Source of the DNA: Fidelibacterota bacterium
Lineage (GTDB): Bacteria; Fidelibacterota; Fidelibacteria; Fidelibacterales; Fidelibacteraceae
DNA length: 8,669 bases
Direction: 5' to 3'
Assembly (NCBI GenBank): GCA_029931905.1
Contig: JAOZRH010000083.1
Location: 1 to 8,669 of the forward strand
Shown: piece by piece, positions 1 through 6,550 of the stretch
Layout of the letters: the number at the start of each line of letters is the position of its first letter
Position numbering within the stretch: the first letter of the stretch is position 1
Position numbers and translations under genes: made by a program
The notes under the pieces: generated by a model
What the model was told of the DNA's origin: nothing
What the model saw: the letters and a program-made list of their open reading frames with translations, nothing else
Database searches by the model: none

Positions 1-23
1 TTTGAAGATTATTTGTTTTTATA

Positions 24-47
24 GAATATCCAATGATGAACATGGAA
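24..47 (+). repeat. Direct repeat unit, copy 1
   Basis: A 24-base unit beginning GAATATCCAAT. It matches 22 of 24 bases with the copy at 148-171, differing only at unit positions 12 (G versus A) and 20 (T versus C). Its first ten bases recur as a perfect reverse complement at 85-94 (TTGGATATTC). Its AACATGG part is echoed in reverse complement at 89-100. The function is unknown. It resembles the dispersed intergenic repeats seen in many FCB-group genomes, but that comparison is from memory. Confidence 0.75.
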
Positions 48-100
48 ATATGAATGATGAAGTTGAAAGAATAATACTTGGAACTTGGATATTCCATGTT

Positions 101-124
101 GCCTGCCCGACTATACAGGCGGGG
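101..124. repeat. GC-rich hairpin with two alternative stems
   Basis: A short GC-rich island inside very AT-rich sequence. GCCTG (101-105) can pair with CAGGC (116-120). Alternatively CCCG (106-109) can pair with CGGG (120-123). Each gives a loop of 10 bases, and the two share base 120, so they exclude each other. It sits between the inverted fragments of the flanking repeat. There is no T-run after it, so an ordinary intrinsic terminator is unlikely. Confidence 0.5.
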
Positions 125-147
125 TTATTCATTATTGATTAAGATTT

Positions 148-171
148 GAATATCCAATAATGAACACGGAA
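148..171 (+). repeat. Direct repeat unit, copy 2
   Basis: This is the second copy of the unit at 24-47, with 22 of 24 bases identical and lying 124 bases downstream. The similarity continues weakly past the unit, where both copies are followed by a purine-rich stretch of TGAA and GAAG words. Bases 155-164 (CAATAATGAA) have a perfect inverted partner at 128-137 (TTCATTATTG), so this copy could fold back on the sequence just before it. Confidence 0.75.
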
Positions 172-278
172 GTGAAAATGTTGAAGTGAAGAAAAAAAAT
201 GTGAATGAAAATAGATTTTTATAAAATATGCACTCTATATTTAAAATATCCTCATTCGTGTAATTGCAGTGATTCGTT

Positions 279-1055
279 CTATTTTTCTTTATTTAATTTT
301 GAAGCTAATTTTCTACTAAAATAATCAAAAAGAAAGTTTGGAATATTTCGAGCGACACAACCAACAAAAATCATAGGTTTTGGGAAAGTAAATCGTTTTT
401 TCCTTTTTGAAATTGCTTTTGAAATCATTTCTGCCGCATTTTTCGGGGTAACCATAAAAGGTTGTGGATTGTTTTTTTCTTGTGTCATTGGAGTATCAAC
501 AAATCCAGGGCGAATATCAGTAATATAAACTTTGTAATTTCCAAGTGATGCTCTTAATCCTTCTAAATATGTTGCTAAACCAGCTTTGGTTGCACTATAA
601 ACCCCAGCATTTGGTAATCCACGAAATCCAGCAATACTTGATACACCAACAATATGTCCACTATTTCTTTTAATCATTTGTTGTACGAAAAATTCAATCA
701 TTACAATTGCAGATGAAAAATTCAGATTAATCATTTTTTTTGCTTCTATTATGTTATCATTCCCATGGTAAAATAATCTTGAACTATAGCCAGCATTCAC
801 AATTAATAAATCTATTCCTTGAGATTTTTTTTCAATAGTTTTTGAAAGGTCAAGCATTTTTTCAATATCTGTTAAATCACATGTAATTGCATTTGCATAT
901 CCACCGTTTTCGTTTATTTCCTTTACAATTGTATTTAATTTTTCAGTTGAACGAGCTATTAACCAAAGTGTATTGTTTTTATTCCCATATTTATAGGCCA
1001 ATGCTTTACCAATTCCTGTACTTGCTCCGGTTATTAAAATTTGTTTTTTTCTCAT
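279..1055 (-). CDS. Short-chain dehydrogenase/reductase (SDR), NADP-type likely
   Basis: A cytoplasmic NAD(P)-dependent oxidoreductase of the classical SDR family, 258 residues, the usual length. The N-terminal Rossmann motif TGASTGIG lies at residues 9-16, NAG at 87-89, and the catalytic set is Ser140, Tyr153 and Lys157 (YSATK), with Asn110 as the likely fourth member. ARS at 34-36, after the second beta strand, carries an Arg that usually means NADP(H) preference. RPGFVDTP at 182-189 is the typical post-catalytic loop. The basic, hydrophobic C-terminus (about 217-250) could touch the membrane, as in lipid- or ketone-reducing relatives, but the substrate cannot be read from sequence. The start is supported by an AGGGAG site 7 bases upstream. 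The gene stands alone on the minus strand, divergent from rsmI. Confidence 0.92.
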   Translation of the reverse strand: MRKKQILITGASTGIGKALAYKYGNKNNTLWLIARSTEKLNTIVKEINENGGYANAITCDLTDIEKMLDLSKTIEKKSQGIDLLIVNAGYSSRLFYHGNDNIIEAKKMINLNFSSAIVMIEFFVQQMIKRNSGHIVGVSSIAGFRGLPNAGVYSATKAGLATYLEGLRASLGNYKVYITDIRPGFVDTPMTQEKNNPQPFMVTPKNAAEMISKAISKRKKRFTFPKPMIFVGCVARNIPNFLFDYFSRKLASKLNKEK

Positions 1056-1202
1056 AATATTTCTCCCTTAATGAGTAGTATAAAATAGTTATATGATTTA
1101 TTAAATGAAATATTTTTGTTGGTTTAATTTGATGATTAATTAATTTCACAAGTTTTAAAATAAATTATAAAATTATTATTAGAAATTTATTATATTACAA
1201 AT
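1056..1202. promoter_or_regulatory. Divergent intergenic region, SDR gene / rsmI
   Basis: These 147 AT-rich bases lie between two divergent starts and must hold promoters for both. One TAnnTTTG-type element (TATTTTTG) is at 1111-1118 on the plus strand, 84 bases before the rsmI ATG, but I see no convincing -33 TTTG at the expected spacing. No comparable element is evident for the minus strand. rsmI has no SD site before its ATG (bases just before it are ATTACAAAT). Confidence 0.35.
1063..1068 (-). promoter_or_regulatory. Ribosome binding site of the SDR gene
   Basis: On the minus strand this reads AGGGAG, 7 bases before the ATG at 1055. It is a good SD match and fixes the start codon. Confidence 0.7.
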
Positions 1203-1883
1203 ATGGAAGTTTTAAAAAACACATTATATATCGTTGCTACTCCAATTGGGAATCTTGATGATATTACTTTTCGTGCTGTTGAAGTTTTAAACAAAGTTGA
1301 TGTAATAGCTTGTGAAGATAAAAGAATTACTGTAAGAATATTAAAAAAATATGAAATACCGAACAAAAAATTAATTACTCATCACAAACATAATAAGTCC
1401 AATAGCATTCCCAAAATTATAGAATTTTTACACTCTGGTAAATCAGTTGCATATCTTTCGGATGCAGGTACTCCGGGTGTGAGTGATCCTGGAAATTATT
1501 TGGTTCAAAATGTATTAGAAGAAAATATTTCAGTTGTTCCTATTCCCGGAGTTTCATCATTAACAACTTTGGTATCAGTTTCAAATTTTCCTATGAATCA
1601 ATTTCATTTTGAAGGATTTTTACCACATAAAAAGGGAAGACAAACAAGATTACAAAAGATGGCAAATCTTGAAAGTTCAATAATTGTATTAGAATCTACA
1701 CATAGAATATTAAAATTTCTAAATGAAGTGTTAGAGTATTTGGGTGACAGAGAAATCATTGTTGGGAGAGAATTAACAAAAATTTATGAAACAATTTTTC
1801 GTGGTAATGTTTCAGAAAGTATTGAATATTTTACAACAAATTCTACAAAAGGCGAATTTACAATATTAATTTCAAATAAATAA
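1203..1883 (+). CDS. rsmI: 16S rRNA (cytidine1402-2'-O)-methyltransferase
   Basis: RsmI uses SAM to put a 2'-O-methyl group on C1402 in the 16S rRNA decoding centre. It belongs to the tetrapyrrole-methylase fold. Visible family signatures are LYIVATPIGNLDDIT (8-22), ACEDKR (36-41), LSDAGTPGVSDPG (85-97), PIPGVSS (113-119), FEGFLPHKKG (136-145), LESTHRI (163-169) and ELTKIYE (190-196). At 226 residues it lacks the C-terminal extension of the E. coli enzyme (about 286 residues), as do many shorter family members. The first signature is usually EDTR; here Lys40 replaces Thr. It ends 13 bases before upp and is probably co-transcribed with it. The ATG has no SD site, but conservation begins within a few residues of it. 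Confidence 0.95.
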   Translation: MEVLKNTLYIVATPIGNLDDITFRAVEVLNKVDVIACEDKRITVRILKKYEIPNKKLITHHKHNKSNSIPKIIEFLHSGKSVAYLSDAGTPGVSDPGNYLVQNVLEENISVVPIPGVSSLTTLVSVSNFPMNQFHFEGFLPHKKGRQTRLQKMANLESSIIVLESTHRILKFLNEVLEYLGDREIIVGRELTKIYETIFRGNVSESIEYFTTNSTKGEFTILISNK

Positions 1884-1887
1884 TTTT

Positions 1888-1891
1888 GGAG
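1888..1891 (+). promoter_or_regulatory. Ribosome binding site of upp
   Basis: GGAG lies 5 bases before the ATG at 1897, in the 13-base gap after the rsmI stop codon. This supports both the start and translation as the second gene of an operon. Confidence 0.65.
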
Positions 1892-1896
1892 AAAAA

Positions 1897-2523
1897 ATGT
1901 CAATTAAAGTAATAAAACATCCACTGATTGAACACAAAATGAGTTTGCTAAGAAGAAATGACACCAGTAGTTATCAATTTAGATCGTTGGTAAAAGAAAT
2001 ATCTATTTTTTTGACTTATGAAGCATTACGAGATTTAGAAATGCACGAATATCAAATTGATACTTGGCAAGGGGAAATTACAGCGAATAAAATATCTGGG
2101 AAAAAACTTTCTGTTGTACCAATTTTAAGAGCTGGATTAGGAATGCTAAATGGTGTTTTAGAAGTTATTCCATCGGCACGAGTTGGTGTTGTTGGTGTAT
2201 ATCGTGATGAAAAGACACTTAAACCAATTGAATATTATAAAAAATTTAATGATGATATTAGCGATAGAAATGTTTTAATAATTGACCCAATGTTGGCAAC
2301 AGGCAATTCAATGAATGCGGTTATTGAAATGTTAAAAAATGAAAATTGCAAAAAAATCAAAGCAATTTGCCTTGTAGCTGCACCAGAAGGAGTGAAAAAT
2401 ATTCAAGAGAAACACGCTGATGTTGAATTGTTTACATCTGCATTAGATGATCATTTAAATGAAAATGGGTATATTATTCCCGGACTCGGTGATGCTGGTG
2501 ATAAAATTTTTGGAACTAAATAA
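1897..2523 (+). CDS. upp: Uracil phosphoribosyltransferase
   Basis: Upp makes UMP from uracil and PRPP in pyrimidine salvage, in the cytoplasm. At 208 residues it is exactly the family length. Family marks are PILRAGLGM (75-83), the PRPP-binding loop DPMLATGNS (130-138) preceded by VLII, and the C-terminal uracil-binding block from Tyr192 to Thr207 with PGLGDAGD in its middle. All key segments look intact. It lies between rsmI and a lipoprotein gene; this housekeeping pairing gives no special functional hint. I see no attenuator or other regulatory fold in front of it. Confidence 0.97.
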   Translation: MSIKVIKHPLIEHKMSLLRRNDTSSYQFRSLVKEISIFLTYEALRDLEMHEYQIDTWQGEITANKISGKKLSVVPILRAGLGMLNGVLEVIPSARVGVVGVYRDEKTLKPIEYYKKFNDDISDRNVLIIDPMLATGNSMNAVIEMLKNENCKKIKAICLVAAPEGVKNIQEKHADVELFTSALDDHLNENGYIIPGLGDAGDKIFGTK

Positions 2524-2560
2524 TAAAAAATATTTAAGGTTAACGAATAATTAATTTAAA

Positions 2561-2566
2561 AAGGAG
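2561..2566 (+). promoter_or_regulatory. Strong ribosome binding site of the lipoprotein gene
   Basis: AAGGAG lies 5 bases before the ATG at 2572 and is the best SD match in the window. An earlier ATG at 2567 directly abuts the site, is out of frame and meets TGA after one more codon, so 2572 is the start. The strength suggests a well-translated product. Confidence 0.75.
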
Positions 2567-2571
2567 ATGCA

Positions 2572-3420
2572 ATGAAGGGAAAGGTTTTGATGATTTTATC
2601 ACTTGTTTTAGTATTTTTATTATCTTGTGATGAAACGGGCAAGAAGTATGAAGCAAAAGATTTAGATTGTTGGAGAGATGGATATTTTGTTCAAGAAAAT
2701 GTTGATATGTCACAACATGATGCAAGTAAGATTATTAGAGCTAAGGTTGATGGCAAATGGGAAGAATATAAAACCGTTGATGTGCCAGATGAATTTGTGA
2801 AATGGAATTGGGAAAGTAGATTAAAAACTCTTGATGGATTTAAAAAGATGCCACCTACACCACCAGGTTTGGACGGTCCTCATGATGGTATAGTTGCTAC
2901 ATACGGCGCGAAAAGAACAGACAGTCAATTTATTGTAAATAATGCTGTAAAGGGAATGGGATTCCTTCCAAAAAAAGAAAAAATCAAAGAAGTTATTGCT
3001 ATGTTACAAAAAACAAGTGGTAATGGTTTTAGAGAAAAACTTGACACATTAACTTCTATGTATAATAATGGAAGAGATATTTTTGATTTAAGTAAACAGT
3101 TGTCATTAGAATTATATACAAATCCAAATTTTATTACACAAACTTTTTTAAATCAAATTAAAAATCCAGTTTCAACAATTGTATATTTAGATATTCCAAC
3201 ATATAAAGTGAAAACTATAGTTCAATTATTTGATCCAGCAAATCCAGATTTAACTGATTACGAAAAAGATGTAGTTGAATATTCAAATTTAATTCATAGC
3301 TATTTTCATGGCGATTTTCCAATAAAGTTTATTGGTGTTCTTTATCATATTATAGAAGTATATGATAGTTCTCCAGGCAAAGGTGGAAAAGGCAAGAGAA
3401 TAATGCCACAATTTCCATAG
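2572..3420 (+). CDS. Predicted lipoprotein of unknown function
   Basis: I do not recognise this 282-residue protein. It has a type II signal peptide: a basic start (MKGK), a hydrophobic core (5-17) and a lipobox LLSC, with the lipidated Cys at 19. The mature part begins CDETGKK. The acidic +2/+3 residues resemble the export signals of Bacteroidota surface lipoproteins, whereas in enterobacteria Asp at +2 would mean inner-membrane retention, so location is open. Further on are a Trp-rich acidic segment (about 62-81), a proline-rich patch PPTPPGLDGP (94-103), a mostly helical-looking middle (about 135-200) and a Gly/Lys-rich tail (269-276). No catalytic motif is evident. It follows upp by 48 bases and is closed by a terminator, so it may be the last gene of the rsmI-upp group or have its own promoter. 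Confidence 0.75.
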   Translation: MKGKVLMILSLVLVFLLSCDETGKKYEAKDLDCWRDGYFVQENVDMSQHDASKIIRAKVDGKWEEYKTVDVPDEFVKWNWESRLKTLDGFKKMPPTPPGLDGPHDGIVATYGAKRTDSQFIVNNAVKGMGFLPKKEKIKEVIAMLQKTSGNGFREKLDTLTSMYNNGRDIFDLSKQLSLELYTNPNFITQTFLNQIKNPVSTIVYLDIPTYKVKTIVQLFDPANPDLTDYEKDVVEYSNLIHSYFHGDFPIKFIGVLYHIIEVYDSSPGKGGKGKRIMPQFP

Positions 3421-3442
3421 AAGAAATATTATGTAAAAATAT

Positions 3443-3473
3443 AAAACCGTTATGAAAATAGCGGTTTTTTTTT
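3443..3473 (+). terminator. Intrinsic terminator, probably bidirectional
   Basis: AAAACCGTTA (3443-3452) pairs with TAGCGGTTTT (3459-3468). This gives a 10-pair stem with one G-T pair, a six-base loop (TGAAAA) and a run of nine T (3465-3473). It ends the lipoprotein transcript 23 bases after its stop. On the minus strand the same stem is followed by an imperfect T-rich tract (complement of 3434-3446), so it may also end the convergent PorQ-like gene. Confidence 0.85.
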
Positions 3474-3534
3474 ATTATATCGAAAAATTAGTTAAAACAA
3501 AATTTACAATTTAAACCTGTAAAAATATTGTACT

Positions 3535-4422
3535 TTATTTATTTGCAGAATACGAAATTCCCATCGATATTGTTCGCCCCAATGCTCCATAGTTATAGAG
3601 TGATAATCCAATATCCATATCATTATAGACATATATTGTACCGATAGACAGACCGGAAAAAACATCACTTGCACCAAGGTTTTGTGCTTGCAAATTAAAT
3701 CTTTGGAAATTCATTCCCATTAATAATTTGAAATTGTCAAAAATAGTAAATAATCCGCCAACAGAAATATTTTTGTAATCAAATTTTTCATTATACAATC
3801 TGTAATCAATATTTAATCTTAATGGTAAATGTTTCAATTGATGTGAAAATGCAATTCGCCAAGAAGATGTTTCGTTGGAAGAGAATGAATTTTTAACGAT
3901 TCCAAAAGTGTTTATTTTGTTTTTTGTACTAAATAAAACCCCATATTGTTGGTTAAATGTAGAATAGGTTGAATCCGCGATAGAATTTGTTAAATAGATG
4001 AGATTAGTTCCTAAAGATAAATTATTTGAAATACGAATCGCATATCCAAAAACATATTGAGATTGTGAGGCACTAAAGTTGTTTATTAAATTTCCGTTTT
4101 CATTTCGTCCTTCGAAAATGCCATAATCTTCATAATTTATTCCAAAACTAAAAAAATGTTTATTTTTACACTTGAATCTTGAGGATATTTCAGATATTGT
4201 GATATCATGTACAACGGCGATATTTAGAGAAATGTTATATTTCAAATCACTGTTTAAAGCAGGATTAATCCAAAATGAATTTGGAAATTCGGTTGCAGCG
4301 CCACCAGATTGTCCCATACCCCAATATTGATTAATTCCATAATTTTCATTGTTATTTACTTGTGCATGTATCGGTAAAATAAACAGTACCAAAAGTAAAA
4401 AATGTGTTATAAGTTTTTTCAT
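3535..4422 (-). CDS. PorQ-like (PorV/PorQ family) outer-membrane beta-barrel protein
   Basis: This 295-residue protein has a signal peptide (1-20, cut after HA before Gln21). Its body consists of alternating polar/hydrophobic strands and ends in barrel-like strands (GISYSANK). Near the mature N-terminus are GMGQSGGAA (35-43) and the NPA motif (54-56) typical of FadL/PorV-type barrels. The stretch FSFGINYEDYGIFEGRNENG (91-110), then FGYAIRISNNLSLGTNL (125-141) and GIVKNSF (174-180), resembles PorQ of the type IX secretion system, where PorQ acts with PorU, PorV and PorZ in attaching cargo to the surface. This is a recollection of family patterns, not a search. It follows the peptidase gene by 36 bases on the same strand and has no SD site. 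It could instead be a related PorV-family protein with another role. Confidence 0.72.
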   Translation of the reverse strand: MKKLITHFLLLVLFILPIHAQVNNNENYGINQYWGMGQSGGAATEFPNSFWINPALNSDLKYNISLNIAVVHDITISEISSRFKCKNKHFFSFGINYEDYGIFEGRNENGNLINNFSASQSQYVFGYAIRISNNLSLGTNLIYLTNSIADSTYSTFNQQYGVLFSTKNKINTFGIVKNSFSSNETSSWRIAFSHQLKHLPLRLNIDYRLYNEKFDYKNISVGGLFTIFDNFKLLMGMNFQRFNLQAQNLGASDVFSGLSIGTIYVYNDMDIGLSLYNYGALGRTISMGISYSANK

Positions 4423-4458
4423 ATCAATAAATATAATGATTTTATAGTAAAGAAAAAA

Positions 4459-5388
4459 TTAATTTTCATAATCTTTTTGATTTTCACTTAACATTTTTAA
4501 AAATTCCTCATCTTCCCATTTTCTTAATTTTATTCTGTTTCGTTGTTTTACTAATAACCAAGCAATAATAACCAATAACGGTAAAAACATCCAAATTAGA
4601 GCATTAATATCAATTAATATGTAAAATCTATATTGTTTATGTGCCCATAATTTCCAATAACTTTCAAATTCTTCTAATGAGAATTTGTAAATATGTTTAA
4701 AGGCAACATCAGTTTCTTGCCCCTCACCGATGAAAATTAAAAATCGCCTGTAAGCATCTTCCCCAAACTCCTCAATTAAAAATTTGAATGCTGAAACGCT
4801 TTGTGCATAAGCCAAATCAGCTCTATTTTTGTTGAATTTTAATACATCATCGATTTTGGTTAAATTCATGTAGTCGCTATAGAGTGTTATGCGATTCAAT
4901 AGGATTTTTTTTCTTATACTAAACTGTTCAGCTTCGTATTGTGCCATTCCTTCGTTTAGCCATCGTGGAAAATATTTGTTTTTTATTATTGGTTCAAGTG
5001 CAATATGTACCATTTCGTGAATAATTGTTTGTCTTAATTCGGGAATATATTGTTTGCTGAAATTTGGACTTTTAATAATTATTTTTCTACTTGGATATTT
5101 TGCCGCCGCAATTGCCCAATCTGGAAAATCTTTTTGGAATTCTTTTTTAAATTTATCTTCTGATTCCATAATGAATACATCAAAATTGTCAATATCAAGA
5201 TTGTATTTCTTTTGCATTCGTAAAATTTCAAGTTTTATTTCTTTTGCTAATATTTTTTCTATTCTGTCGTCTTGTTCATGAAAGGTGATAGAAAATTTTT
5301 TATAATTATTTTTCTTTCCAAATGCAATTTGATTTGAAAGTAATAGTATTATTAATATTAGTATGTGATATATTTTTATTGTTTTCAT
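4459..5388 (-). CDS. Membrane-anchored gluzincin metallopeptidase (peptidase MA-like)
   Basis: This 309-residue protein has an N-terminal hydrophobic signal (about 6-24). A metallopeptidase domain follows, with HEMVH at 124-128 (zinc ligands His124 and His128, catalytic Glu125). WLNEG at 143-147 supplies the third ligand, Glu146. HExxH plus NEG/NEA about 20 residues later is the peptidase MA-like gluzincin pattern. A second hydrophobic segment (about 259-280) precedes a basic then acidic tail (281-309), so the catalytic part should face the periplasm with the tail in the cytoplasm. The substrate is unknown. It is the first gene of a leftward pair with the PorQ-like gene, so a role in envelope protein turnover or maturation is possible but inferred. 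It has no SD site; the start is chosen because the signal peptide begins there. Confidence 0.82.
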   Translation of the reverse strand: MKTIKIYHILILIILLLSNQIAFGKKNNYKKFSITFHEQDDRIEKILAKEIKLEILRMQKKYNLDIDNFDVFIMESEDKFKKEFQKDFPDWAIAAAKYPSRKIIIKSPNFSKQYIPELRQTIIHEMVHIALEPIIKNKYFPRWLNEGMAQYEAEQFSIRKKILLNRITLYSDYMNLTKIDDVLKFNKNRADLAYAQSVSAFKFLIEEFGEDAYRRFLIFIGEGQETDVAFKHIYKFSLEEFESYWKLWAHKQYRFYILIDINALIWMFLPLLVIIAWLLVKQRNRIKLRKWEDEEFLKMLSENQKDYEN

Positions 5389-5439
5389 GTTGATATAAAT
5401 TGTAAAAATTATGTAATTATATTCTCGTTTACCATTCTA

Positions 5440-5447
5440 CAAATATA
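5440..5447 (-). promoter_or_regulatory. Candidate -7 element for the peptidase/PorQ-like pair
   Basis: On the minus strand this reads TATATTTG, fitting TAnnTTTG, and lies about 51 bases before the peptidase start. The only upstream -33-like word (TTGC, minus strand, about 5464-5461) is closer than normal, so the call rests mainly on the -7 match. Confidence 0.35.
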
Positions 5448-5513
5448 AGATAATTTTGATGCAAGTATCATATAATTCGAACATTTTTGGTTTTCATAAT
5501 TCTGGTTTATGTT

Positions 5514-5521
5514 TATATTTG
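5514..5521 (+). promoter_or_regulatory. Candidate -7 element for the Gfo/Idh-lpxB-lpxK operon
   Basis: TATATTTG fits TAnnTTTG. A TTTG at 5486-5489 is the nearest -33 candidate, but the 24-base spacing is longer than the usual roughly 19-23. It would give a short leader before the ATG at 5553. Confidence 0.4.
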
Positions 5522-5552
5522 TTTTTTTAAAATAAAGTTGTAAATTTAATCT

Positions 5553-6545
5553 ATGGAAAATAAAAAGAGTAAAATTAAAGTTGGACTTTTTGGCGTTGGA
5601 AATTTTGGAATATATCATTTGCAAAATTGGCTAAAAATTCCCGAAATTGAGTTTGTTGGTTTTTGTGATATTGATTCTGAAAAACAAAAAACGATATCAA
5701 AAAAGTATAATGTTAAACACTATTCTCAAGATGATTTAATTGAGTTAGTCGATGTTGTTGATGTTGTTGTTCCTACAATATCTCATTTTAGTATTGCAAA
5801 GGAAGCTTTATTGAAAGGGAAACATATTTTTATTGAAAAACCAGTAACTCAAACTGTGTCGCAAGTTAAAGAATTAAATGATATCGCTTCCGAAAAAAAT
5901 TTAAAAATTGCAGTGGGGCATATAGAGAGATTTAATCCGGTGTTTATAGAGACAAAAGAAAAATATGATTTGAACCCCAAATTTATAGAAATTCATCGTG
6001 TAGGTAAATTTAATCCTTTTCGTGGCACCGATGTTCCTGTTATAATGGAGTTGATGATACACGATTTAGATTTATTGCTCTATATGATTGATGCGGATGT
6101 TACAAATATTTCTGCAGTTGGTACAAAAGTATTATCAAGTAAATATGATATTGTAAATGCTAGAATCGCTTTTGCTAATGGCACTGTTGCCAATGTTACA
6201 TCAAGTAGAATATCTGACCAAAAGATGCGAAAGATAAGGATATTTCAACATAATTTATATGTTTCGATGGATTTTTTAAATATTAGAGCTGGGGTTTATT
6301 CATTGTTGAAAGATGGGGCAACACAGAAAAACTTTAATTCCAAAATATTAGCCAAAATTCCAAAAAGTTTTTCAAAATTAATTAATTATGAAAAGATTGC
6401 ACCAAAAAAAGATAATGCATTGAGAAATGAATTGAGTTTATTTATTAAAGCAATTGTGAATGACACCGTTCCAATAGTAAGTGGAAAAGATGGTGAACGA
6501 GCATTAGAATTGGCGGTAAAAGTGCAGGAAGCAATAGAGAATTAA
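5553..6545 (+). CDS. Gfo/Idh/MocA family oxidoreductase, possibly GnnA-like
   Basis: A 330-residue NAD(P)-dependent sugar oxidoreductase. The N-terminal Rossmann fold shows GVGNFG (14-19) and Asp39 after the second strand. EKP (95-97) is the family's conserved Lys-Pro motif, and the C-terminal alpha/beta domain holds GHIERFNP (122-129) and MIHDLDLLL (168-176), whose His/Asp residues are in the catalytic position. It ends 5 bases before lpxB. In Acidithiobacillus and Leptospira a relative, GnnA, oxidises the 3-OH of UDP-GlcNAc, which the aminotransferase GnnB then aminates for 3-amino lipid A. Related genes also sit between lpxA and lpxB in other bacteria. The operon position makes a lipid A sugar role likely; the exact substrate is inference, and no gnnB lies in this window. 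It has no SD site. Confidence 0.85.
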   Translation: MENKKSKIKVGLFGVGNFGIYHLQNWLKIPEIEFVGFCDIDSEKQKTISKKYNVKHYSQDDLIELVDVVDVVVPTISHFSIAKEALLKGKHIFIEKPVTQTVSQVKELNDIASEKNLKIAVGHIERFNPVFIETKEKYDLNPKFIEIHRVGKFNPFRGTDVPVIMELMIHDLDLLLYMIDADVTNISAVGTKVLSSKYDIVNARIAFANGTVANVTSSRISDQKMRKIRIFQHNLYVSMDFLNIRAGVYSLLKDGATQKNFNSKILAKIPKSFSKLINYEKIAPKKDNALRNELSLFIKAIVNDTVPIVSGKDGERALELAVKVQEAIEN

Positions 6546-6550
6546 AAATA

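Larger units (their letters stand above)
1..278. other. Intergenic region with repeat cluster, no supported gene
   Basis: I see no gene I can support here. It lies beyond the 3' end of the leftward dehydrogenase gene. A short frame is open from base 2 to a TAA at 140-142, but it has only one internal ATG near its middle, no SD site, and runs straight through the repeats and hairpin, so I read it as chance. Bases 24-171 hold direct and inverted repeats around a GC-rich hairpin (listed separately). Bases 190-278 are plain AT-rich sequence with no clear hairpin terminator for the dehydrogenase gene. Confidence 0.6.
5389..5552. promoter_or_regulatory. Divergent promoter region, peptidase gene / lipid A operon
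   Basis: These 164 AT-rich bases separate two divergent start codons, neither with an SD site. The same octamer, TATATTTG (fits the Bacteroidota -7 consensus TAnnTTTG), occurs once on each strand: plus 5514-5521, and minus 5447-5440. They sit about 31 and 51 bases from the respective start codons. Confidence 0.5.

Noticed and set aside
101..124. Intrinsic terminator for the leftward SDR gene
   Set aside because: The stem is short, no T-run follows on either strand, and it lies about 155 bases past the stop codon.
2..142. Open frame of about 46 codons at the left edge
   Set aside because: It runs through the direct repeat and GC-rich hairpin and has no SD site or recognisable protein features. 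It could in principle be the tail of a gene starting outside the window, but nothing supports that.
24..171. CRISPR array
   Set aside because: There are only two direct copies, 124 bases apart, with inverted pieces between them and no cas genes; the spacing and layout do not fit.
2540..2725. Minus-strand ORF of 61 codons
   Set aside because: It lies opposite the well-supported lipoprotein gene, its SD and its signal peptide; low-complexity product with no features of its own.
5054..5281. Plus-strand ORF of 75 codons
   Set aside because: It is antisense to the peptidase gene across the HEMVH-containing region; the hydrophobic look is what antisense of such AT-rich coding DNA gives.
5409..5624. 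Minus-strand ORF of 71 codons
   Set aside because: It covers the divergent promoter region and the start of the oxidoreductase gene including its Rossmann motif; no SD or protein signature.
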